Made by a program: the position numbers and the translations under genes
Source of the DNA: Echinarachnius parma
Taxonomy: Eukaryota > Echinodermata > Echinoidea > Clypeasteroida > Echinarachniidae
Assembly: GCA_037951105.1 (NCBI GenBank)
Contig: JBAMJV010008435.1
Location: forward strand, 1 to 64,000
Reading direction: 5' to 3'
DNA length: 64,000 nucleotides
Shown: in pieces, positions 55,441 to 64,000 of the stretch
How positions within the stretch are numbered: position 1 is the first letter of the stretch
Layout: each line of letters starts with the position of its first letter
Notes under the pieces: model-generated
Databases searched by the model: none
What the model saw: the letters and a program-made list of their open reading frames with translations, nothing else
What the model was told of the DNA's origin: nothing

Positions 55441-55667
55441 CCTTGGACAAACGGATTAATAAACGAGGAGGACCGTTCATACTATTGTAGGCACAGGTCT
55501 GTCGCGTTGTAATTTTTCGTTATACTTATGTGACTGTTATGGTTATAATCTTTGCCAAATTATTGAGTTTGTGTCAGGTTTATATAGCTTCTGACTAGCA
55601 TGGCACAAGCATTTAAAAGGGTCTCTAATTGGATGGACAACCATCACAAGAGCCTTTTATTAATTTG

Positions 55668-55850
55668 TTTAGCCCGGTTAGTAGACCCGTCTACCGATAT
55701 GGATGTCTCGGGTTCGATTCCCAGGGAAACCCAATTTTCTCCGCCCATTTTCTGGTCAGTTTTTCCTCATAACATTGCCACTGTCTTGAACGACAGTGGA
55801 CCTGGTGTAAATGTTAACTTTTCTTGAATAAAGAAATTATTTAAACGAAA
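55668..55850 (+). mobile_element. tRNA-derived SINE
   Basis: The head AGCCCGGTTAGTAGACCCGT (A-box-like) and GTCTCGGGTTCGATTCCCAG (B-box) give an internal pol III promoter. A body with TTCCTCATAACATTGCCACT and a complementary ACTGTC/GACAGT hairpin follows. The tail ends in AATAAAGAAATTATTTAAA. Confidence 0.65.
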
Positions 55851-55909
55851 TGTAGAAAATAATACAAATACATGTACAAATACACACTGCCATATGCCCC
55901 TTTTTAATA

Positions 55910-56164
55910 GGGCTGAGTCTAACCGGATATGAGCCGAGCAAAAGCGGACGGATATCGGATTTATCCGAAATGTAAAAAAAAAAAACATGGAGCTTTGATT
56001 TTTGATACTTCAACCATGGTTCAACCATGGTTCAACCATTTTTTATTTTATTTTTTTACATTTCGGATAAATCCGATTTTTGTTCTCTCGTATACCCGTA
56101 TCCGAGAATTGGTATCCGACCTTCACGGTCGGATACCGAACGGATATCCGTTTGGACTCAGCCC
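55910..56164. mobile_element. TA-flanked MITE
   Basis: The ends GGGCTGAGTCTAACCGGATA and GGATATCCGTTTGGACTCAGCCC are flanked by TA on both sides. The inner CGGATTTATCCGAAATGTAA is also inverted. The TA target suggests Tc1/mariner-type mobilisation. ORFs here are repeat-derived. Confidence 0.8.
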
Positions 56165-58194
56165 TAGTTTTTATATCAAGTGGCACCAGAGGCACAAATA
56201 ATGACCCTATCAAAATAAATCCAGTCAGAATGGACAAAGAAATGGAAATTAGGAGTCATGATTCATAATTGGACATAACATGCATAAAAGGAAATGTCAT
56301 CATGACCACACATTTAATTGCATGTCGATTCATGAATAATACTGATTTTATATGCTAGCTATTTTTTATATTCATCCAATTTGTAAAAATTATAATTCAT
56401 GTTTGTTATATGAGTGATGACTTTTATGACAATTCATCATGCTTTCGTACGTTCAAACAGTGTTCTATGTAATTTGAATGTAAATCCTGTTATTTTACAC
56501 CAAACAAATTCATATTTATCTGCATGTTGTGGTCAATAAATTGTAATTCAAAATTTAATTAATAGTAACCCATTTCTCTTGTCTGTTTTTTTAGCGGGAG
56601 TGGGAAGAGTGGGGGGGGGGGGGGGGGGTGGTTTGTTCATTTACCACCCCTCCCTCCAATTAACAAAAGGAATATGCATATCTACACCAAGAAGCACGTG
56701 ATCTTCCTCTTTCATATTCGATATCGAATTCAGGATGCAACAAAGTTATATAATATATGTATGAAGTTTCTTTGTAGTCCATACTCTCCAATTATTACTT
56801 GAATATCAATGCCGGAATTAATAACGGACTGTCTAATCATTGAACGTTTATTTCTTTACAATTCATCCATTGATCACAATTTATATATTTGTGAGCATAA
56901 TTGCGACTGAGAAAGGGTTCGGGGCAAAAAAGAATATAATTCAAAATGTCGTTAAATCTCTATAAAATAAACGCACTTGTGGTTGATTATATCATTTTTA
57001 CGTATGTGGTTTTTCGCCGTTTGTGACGTTTATAATTTTAAGAAAATAAAAGACATGCACATATTATGAATAAAGGTTCCACTCGATCCGGCAGTGCATG
57101 TATTGCAATTCACATATTGATTGCATAAATGCAAGACGTGGTGATACACGAAACAAAACCATCCGCGGGGGGAGAAAAAAACCCGCCACAGTTGTTGCTA
57201 ATGAATATGGTTTTCGTCGGTAACCATGGCACTAGCAAGCCTCTGAGCGATGTAACACTCATCAATTAAGCAATCCTCTCAACTCCCGAGAGCACTTGAT
57301 AGAGACGTGATCATCAGGAGATCATTCTTGAGATGTAATCCAGTATAACTATGACTCTCTTCAATTACATCAACAACAAAAAAGGAGATTGGATTTTATA
57401 CTCCGGTGCTAGAAGGTTTATTTATATGTATTTGTACTTAACACGCTTTCGCTGCTCGATCAACTATTCTGAAGTTCAAATTGAATTATCTGTCACCCTT
57501 TAACCCCCCCCCCCCCCCCCCCCCCCACCACCCATCACTCTCCAGGTTCGCATTATTTTGTCACATACGAAATATTTATCTGTAATGTGCTTACAATAAG
57601 TTCGCCCTCCATTCGAATTTCGTAAATTATAAACGTCACATAAAAGAAAATGCATTTTAAAGAATGTACATGAAGATGATATAAATATACCTTTTCCAGG
57701 TATTACCGAACATGAACATTTCGTATGACAAAATGCATGGCGTAAATCTAAAGACAATTACGGCATTCACAAATGCCAGAATAAACAGGCGTGTTTGCAT
57801 CACATTATTTACTTGTTGTTATTTTGCTATATTTACATTTAGTTGACGTTAAATATAGAGTACTCCACTTTGCAATTATGATAAACAATTATTAATATTG
57901 AAATATTCTTGTATCAAGATGATCGCACGTAATCGCATATTCTCTTTCAAAATACTTACAATTATTTATTTCCTATATTCCATCAATAATTAATTTATCG
58001 GAGAGTAATTGCTTATAGTATAGGAACTCAGAGGTACATAGAATAAAATATTGATAAAAGTGCAATTATTTATCTCATGACGCATGTCAAGTAATAAAGT
58101 GTATAGATATCATAGCGTTTTAAAACAAGAACAACTGAAAAAACATGAAATACCTTCCTAAAATATAAGGATTGTTTTTAGAAAAAAAATTATT
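56165..58194. other. AT-rich sequence, no gene seen
   Basis: A G run at 56611-56628 and a C run at 57504-57526 are the only landmarks. No exon is supported. Confidence 0.4.
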
Positions 58195-58198
58195 TTAA

Positions 58199-58527
58199 AG
58201 GGATCTAGTAACTGTGTTGGCATGTGCAGAAAGTCATGAAAGTGATGAATGGTTGGTATAATGTGTAGTTTTGTGATCTGATATGACTTGTATTCTGAGT
58301 ATTGTGTGAAAATGTCATGTTAAATGGACGTTATACGGCCAAGAATATTTAAAAATTAGAACACTTAAATCGTGAATAACTTTCTAACGAAAGGGAAATT
58401 CCCAAAACCAAAACCGGTTCCATGCTTATATCATGTCTATTGGCAATACGAATTTTTAAAAAAGGCATGAGAGAACCACTTGATATATAATGAAGTTTTG
58501 TGAATTGGGACATTGTTACTATTCCCT
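58199..58527. mobile_element. TTAA-flanked MITE (family shared with 5414-5787)
   Basis: AGGGATCTAGTAACTGTG at the left and TTACTATTCCCT at the right are flanked by TTAA at 58195-58198 and 58528-58531. Confidence 0.75.
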
Positions 58528-58531
58528 TTAA

Positions 58532-59462
58532 ATATATCAATATTGTAGTTCTTGAAGAACGGAATTTACACCTTTAACATATTTTTTTAATAACACCTAA
58601 AACACTATACTTACTTCATTTATGCCAAAAAACAATGTTATAATATTTTGTTTTACTACAGTAATTGGTTTAAAATATGTCTAGAATATTCTTCGAAGAA
58701 TCTTTTTAAAAATAAAAACAATTTAAATCTATAAAAAAATATATAAATACAACGTTTATTTTTATCAATGTGAGATAAGTAAAAAGATTTGGAATGAAAT
58801 ATTTGACTAGATAATATTATATAAATTTATATTAAACATAATATACTTCTCCGAAATGGAAAACTGTAGAAACACATTCGTTATGAACGTAATGAAATGA
58901 AAATAAACTCTCATCAATGTACAGATTTGTTATAATAAATTATCCCACTCAATCACCTCTGTAAATGTATGTTATAATACTAACCTGTATTCTATAATAA
59001 TTAGACTGAATGAGTGTAATGAGTGTGTGCCTATATTTATTTCATATCCACTTCACGTCTATATTATATACAGCCATGGTTATGCGTATGACCCTTTGCC
59101 ACGAAAGCCTTATAAACATTGAGTCGCCAAAAGCTGAGGAAATTTAGACAATAATTGATTTGGCTTAATGCTGGATTTCTGACCATTTTTGTATAAGGTT
59201 GTTATTACCGAAGAATAACAAGTCATACATCACTGGAAAGCTGAGTTTTCATGTAATTTAGAAATAACCAAATCAGGCATGTGATATATTGCGACTTTAT
59301 TATATTAGGTTTATGTGGTGACATTTCACATAATGATGAAATATAATGAAATATAATGAAATACAATGAAATATAAAACAATTGGGCTATTGAGTGTATT
59401 GGTACCTTAAATTAGTTTGATTTTGATCAAATTTGTTGACAAAGACTTGTATTATCTAAGTA
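58532..59462. other. Very AT-rich sequence, no gene seen
   Basis: A small GAAATATAAT minisatellite (four units) lies at 59338-59375. Confidence 0.4.
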
Positions 59463-59466
59463 TTAA

Positions 59467-59721
59467 AGGGAGTGTCCGCCTTTTACAAATCGTCTGAACA
59501 GTTTCCAGTAGACGGATGGGGATGAATGTAACACACACACAACAAAATTCAGATCGAACCCCCCAGTAATTTGGATTCTATATAACGAATGAAAAATTAA
59601 TGTGTAGAAATCATCCCTTCATCGAATTTTTCAGACAAGCTGTTAAATGACATTTTCTTTCATATACGACAATAACCTCGCAACTTTTGAAATTTGGCTT
59701 GCATTTTGGCGGACACTCCCT
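59467..59721. mobile_element. TTAA-flanked MITE, deletion derivative of the 61301-61925 element
   Basis: The ends AGGGAGTGTCCGCC and GGCGGACACTCCCT are flanked by TTAA (59463-59466 and 59722-59725). Both halves match the 61301-61925 element in inverse orientation (GTCTGAACAGTTTCCAGT, ACGGATGGGGATGAATGTA, CAATAACCTCGCAACTTTTG), but the central ~360 bp are absent. Confidence 0.85.
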
Positions 59722-59725
59722 TTAA

Positions 59726-61296
59726 GCATATATGAATACATTGGTATGTCTATGATTGCATACCCATCCTTTCAGTCTACCTGCTTGTATTTCCCATCAC
59801 CCCACCCCCCCCCCCCCCCTCCCTTTGGTGGTTAGACGACAACCACACCGCTATAGCAATCACCATGGTTACTACATATTTATACAACTGCTGCTCCGCA
59901 CAAAACGGTGGTACATATCAAAGTAATACCGTTGTTGGCTTATAGGTATGGATGACCATTGGGCAGGAATATGAATATGAATACCGGTATAGTGTATTTA
60001 GCTTCGTGTATTGATTAGATTTGGTCAGCTTGTTAATTTTTACACTTGTTATACACACATTGCTACCGGGAAGCAAGCGTAGTGTCCGTCCATGGAAATG
60101 ACAATAATTGGTTCGCAATTATAATAAACTATTCATATTGTATGCATTTATATAGGTTATTACAATTTGACAATCTTTCAGCTCATTCAAGATTTGATCA
60201 TACAATGTAACTGCTAAATTGAAGTCTCCTCCTCCTTTCCCCTGTCAACATGCGTGTGCATATTATACCGTAGTCTGCATGATTGTATAAATTTATTTTT
60301 GCCCTGATGAAGATCCCGCTAGGATTGAAAGCTATAATAGGCTCTAACTGACTATCATTGTATTACACCTGTTGGCGATTTTGATTAAATAAGCCGTTTT
60401 CAGCAGCATTTTTCTTAATTTTCTTCAGCTAATTTATGTACGGGGTTCCGATTATTGATGTGTGTTTATTTGGAAAAGATTAAAGCTGTATAACAGCTTT
60501 GAAAATAGATAAAGATAACACGTTCATTGGCCCAACTAATTGATTAATATTGTTGGTAAGAGAGTAATATGTATTAATTTTGTTATAGATAGCAAATTCA
60601 GAATATAAACCTGCAGATATGCCCCCAAAAATAAAATCTACGCGAAAATTACCGCTCCACTGTATTACACCAAGAAAATGCCTATCCGCCTTCGCTAGTG
60701 GCCCCGCGCTTCGATTACTTCGATTTCTGTGGGCGGCTGAATTTTATCGGGCGTACCGATCAATCTTATTTCGAACGTGTGATTGCTATTAAGCCAACTT
60801 TAAGGTATTTTTGTCAACATTTACGGATCGCCTGAGGCTACCATCGATTTCAGGCTTACCGCTTATAACGGTGGTCTCATGATATTTTTGTGTATTTTAT
60901 TTCTTTTAACTGGATGTTAACTGGATTGTGATTGTATGCATTTTATTAAATGTACTTAAACTGTTGTATTAGGAAGAAAATAATTTATCATTCTATTAAT
61001 ATGATTGCGCACTACTTTGAAAAAAATACAGAAATGAAACCAGCCCAACAAACAACTATAGACGAGTTATGATACATTTGCGAAACTGTATATTATTATT
61101 GTGTATTCATTTATTTATTTTAAGAGGTTAGGAATGAATACATTGTCCATTTCATCAGGAAATGGATGTGCAGACATTTGAATGATTATGTTAGTAAAAA
61201 GCCGGTTAGTATATATAGGCCCGTGCATTATGTTGCAAACTAATAGCGTTTACGAGTAACTCGATCTTCTTCAGGCGTTTTACAGCTAACACTTTA
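59726..61296. other. AT-rich sequence with one hammerhead-like motif
   Basis: No gene is supported. A C run lies at 59802-59820. A possible hammerhead ribozyme core is at 60304-60345 (listed among findings). Confidence 0.4.
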
Positions 61297-61300
61297 TTAA

Positions 61301-61925
61301 AGGGACAGTTCCTCTTTTGCAAGCCAAATTTCAAAAGTTGCGAGGTTATTGTCTTATTATGAAAGAAAATGTTATTTAACAGCATGCCTGAAAAAATAAG
61401 GGCTTGAAATCTCTTTATCGTGGAGTTATAGACCTAAAACTAATAAACCGTCGTCCAACGTTTAATTGTGCATTATACGTGTATTCATCCGGTGAGAAAG
61501 TTCGCACACGGATTCCACGGAGTACCACATTGATATGCGTGACCCCTACGTGACCCGCGCTAGCTACGCGACCCGCTCACAAATAACCACGGCATAAGCG
61601 AATACTAAACAAAATAACCAAACCTCGCTTAAACTGACTACATGTAAATTATATATTCTTCATTTTTTAGATCTTTTTCCCGTGACATACCTTTACAAAT
61701 GTCGGCTTCACAATACCTTTACAAGAATAAGTACAATAGTGTTGTAATATTATGCTAAATCAGTTAAACTCCTTTATAGTTAGATGGAGGGACGCATTCG
61801 TTTTTCATTCGTAGAATCCAAATTAAAGGGCTGTTCGATCTGATTTTGTGTGTCTGCGTGCTACATTCATCCCCATCCGTCAACTGGAAACTGTTCAGAC
61901 GTTTTGTAAAAGAGGGCCTGTCCCT
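61301..61925. mobile_element. TTAA-flanked MITE, long form
   Basis: The ends AGGGACAGTTCCTC and AGGGCCTGTCCCT are flanked by TTAA at 61297-61300 and 61926-61929. It is the long version of the family at 59467-59721. Confidence 0.85.
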
Positions 61926-62091
61926 TTAACAGCGATCATAATCTTCTTTTTTTTTATATACAGTATTCTCGACAGGCAAGGCGGTCGTCGAACTCTCTTC
62001 CAGCTTCCAAAGTTCCTGATTATTTCCTGATATATTTCTAGATGATGCATTTACATGTAAGTGAGCTGCAGTGGGGTGTTGCCTAATGCTA

Positions 62092-62667
62092 CAGTCACAT
62101 TTGCTCTACGGCGAGCGTACGGCGGCCGTACGCCCCCGAAATCGAGAGAAACGTGCGGCGGCCGCAGATAATCTGCGGTGGCCGCAGGGTCCCCGTACGG
62201 CGTAACCGTATATTTTACAGGCCGTAGGGGTTGCCGTAGAATTATAACTAAAAGTTATAACTCTTTTTCATTTCTACGGTCGCCGAAGCAATTATACACG
62301 CCGTAGCCATGGCTACCACTCCTATACTCTATAGGGGTGTAGCTGTAGCGTCAGTCTGGCCGCACGGTTGCCGTATGGCCGCCTTGCGGTCGCCTTGCGG
62401 GCGCCTTGCGTCTGCCTTGATATTTGTTCAAATAACCTACGGCAACCGCAGGGACGCCCTAAGGCGACCGTGCGTCATCACTTTAAAGGCCGTACGGCAG
62501 CCGCAGATTTTCTGTCTCCACAAATTGAAGATACGCCGTGCGGCGGCCGTGGCAAATGTGACTGATAATGCATGTGACCGTAGAAATTCTACGGCGGCCC
62601 TATTTTTGTAATTGGCCGTAGAAATTTTAGACCGTACGGCCGCCGCGCGCCGTGTCAAATGTGACTG
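62092..62667. mobile_element. GC-rich MITE with CAGTCACATTTG ends
   Basis: The inverted ends CAGTCACATTTG and CAAATGTGACTG enclose dense CGGCGGCCGTACGGC-type palindromic words. It is much more GC-rich than its surroundings. The 60-100-codon ORFs on both strands are translations of this repeat. Confidence 0.75.
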
Positions 62668-62679
62668 AGCCATAAAGAG

Positions 62680-62823
62680 TTGCGATTGGTAGCAAAGTTG
62701 CGATTAATCGCAAGTAAGAAAGTGTGCCTAAAATGCGCAAAACTGATTGGCTCAAATGCGCGTATTTACCGACTTGCGATTAATTGCAACTTTGCGATTG
62801 ATTGCAACTTTTTACGCAACACC
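62680..62823. mobile_element. Palindromic MITE (TTGCGATT words)
   Basis: GTTGCGATT...GATTAATCGCAAG on the left and CTTGCGATTAATTGCAAC...GCAAC on the right are inverted. It is related in plan, though not in sequence, to the next element. Confidence 0.65.
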
Positions 62824-62831
62824 TCCTAGAT

Positions 62832-62990
62832 CCCGTTGCAGAAAGAGATGCAATCGATAGTAAGATACGATTGATTGTAAGTCTGAAATTGTGCGCGCTT
62901 CAACCAATCAGATTCGCGCATTTAGAACACATGATCTGACTTACAATTAATTGTAACTTACAATCGATTGTATCTCTTTCTGCAACAGGG
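62832..62990. mobile_element. Palindromic MITE (family shared with 24817-24975)
   Basis: CCCGTTGCAGAAAGAGATGC and its inverse ending CTCTTTCTGCAAC, with the same GATTGTAAGT words and interior CAATCAGATTCGCGCATTTA as the other copy in opposite orientation. Confidence 0.8.
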
Positions 62991-63075
62991 CCCTGGTCTA
63001 GTGGTTGGTGCTCTGCTCTTCTAAAAAAATCGACCCACCATGGCGCTAGGGTTCGAAACCCTATGTATAGTATAA
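62990..63075 (+). mobile_element. tRNA-derived SINE head or tRNA-like fragment
   Basis: GCCCTGGTCTAGTGGTTGGT (A-box) is followed 38 bases later by CTAGGGTTCGAAACCCTA (B-box/T-arm with a 5-bp stem). The anticodon region (TTCTAAAAAAAT) is not normal, so it is not a functional tRNA. It abuts the preceding MITE. Confidence 0.55.
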
Positions 63076-63362
63076 TATTAATAATAACTGTGATTTAAAA
63101 TGCGCTATTCACGCGGGTATCATAGCGCTTACAAAAGACATAGAAAATACAATTATACAATAAAATAAAATAAAATAAATTAAAAAACTTAATGCTTACA
63201 TACATATGATATTAACTTAATAATCAATTACAAAACAGGGAAAAGGTGGGTCTTTAAGTGTGATTTAAATCTTAGTGATAGATTCAAGTTCTCTTATTAT
63301 TTGTGGTAAACTATTCCAAGTCTCTAATTATGAATCTCTTATTAGATGGTAATGATTCTAAT

Positions 63363-63572
63363 GCCCGGCGCAGACAGAGCCGACTCGACTGGTTGTCCTT
63401 CCGATCGGCTCAGTTTTCAGTGCCTTCCGACACACATTTTGCCAGTCAAGAGACAGTCGGATGCCAGTTGGGGCCGACTCAACACGATAAATCTGCTCCG
63501 ACCGACCGGGCCCAACTCTAGCTTGATTGAAACCAGTCGGATCGGGTCGAGTCGGCTCTGTCTGCGCCGGGC
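63363..63572. mobile_element. Harbinger-like MITE
   Basis: The ends GCCCGGCGCAGACAGAGCCG and CGGCTCTGTCTGCGCCGGGC are near-perfect inverted repeats. TAA is present one base outside each end. The 70-codon plus-strand ORFs are repeat-derived. Confidence 0.75.
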
Positions 63573-63912
63573 TTAAAGGTGTTCACAGACGTATCAATAA
63601 TCATAATTGATTGAACGCGCGAGTACAATCATAATAAATAACCAACCAATTACCATGTAGTTGCACTAACCTTAAGGCTACTTCCATGATGATCATGATA
63701 TTATGAAATGATTTAAATTTGTTGTTGATATCGGTAGAAAATATATATCGGTAAGGCGTAATTTTGTGAAAGACTGATGCATTTGTTCAGGGGCGTGACT
63801 AATACAAAATACATTCCTACCTATCGATCCGTGCTGATGTGCATGAAAATATAGCAGGGAGACAGTCTCTTAAATTATTGCTCATTAACCCTTTGCTGGA
63901 TAACTCGATATC

Positions 63913-64000
63913 AGGGGTGTCGATCCGTTTTTGAGATTGGGGGGGCGAAATTTGAAAAAATTTCCAGAGTGACCACTGAGCTAAAAGCCCCACATTGGCA
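63913..64000. mobile_element. Left end of a hAT-like G-run element, cut by the window
   Basis: CAGGGGTGTCGATCCG, then GATTGGGGGGGCGAAATTTG, resembles the outer end of the element at 47711. The right end lies outside the window. Confidence 0.45.

Overview
The window is AT-rich nuclear DNA of an animal, most likely a marine invertebrate. The evidence is short GC-richer exons with GT-AG borders in long AT-rich introns, animal-type protein families (DEG/ENaC channel, LDL-receptor class B, mucin-like repeats, Myb/SANT), tRNA-derived SINEs, a LINE 3' end and a very high density of short DNA transposons. The lineage cannot be settled from sequence alone; an echinoderm or another marine invertebrate is my guess. 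No bacterial-type genes, operons, rRNA genes or intact tRNA genes were seen.

Layout. 1-4683: satellite array of seven copies of a ~667-bp unit with a hint of a three-unit higher-order repeat. 5.4-9.6 kb: three minus-strand exons (9386-9550, 7881-8888, 6609-6836) that join in frame through phase-1 junctions into a mucin-like, heavily N-glycosylated protein followed by LDL-receptor class B (YWTD) sequence. 9.6-25 kb: intergenic or intronic DNA with foldback elements, MITEs, a 1.5-kb polypurine tract, a LINE 3' end, SINE heads and one possible membrane-segment exon (14188-14289). 25072-25236: terminal exon of a DEG/ENaC/ASIC-type channel on the minus strand. 25-37 kb: repeats plus one good exon of a Myb/SANT-like protein (33800-33904, minus). 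37881-46124: a complete, young Ty3/gypsy LTR retrotransposon with gag, an intact pol and an additional ORF for a two-finger C2H2 protein between pol and the 3' LTR. 46-64 kb: nested hAT-type elements, a 63-bp tandem array interrupted by nested MITEs, SINEs and more MITEs.

How parts fit together. Many dispersed elements can be sorted by target-site duplication. One cohort is flanked by TTAA (piggyBac-like; an unoccupied homologous site is present for one member). A second has TIRs beginning CAG/CAT and 8-bp duplications (hAT-like); it carries most of the very long G or C runs. A third has 3-bp TTA/TAA duplications (PIF/Harbinger-like), and a fourth has TA duplications. None of these MITEs encodes a transposase here. 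The gypsy element is the only element with apparently intact coding capacity; its LTRs differ at about four of 362 positions by eye. Splice predictions, family assignments and repeat boundaries were made by reading, not by alignment or search.
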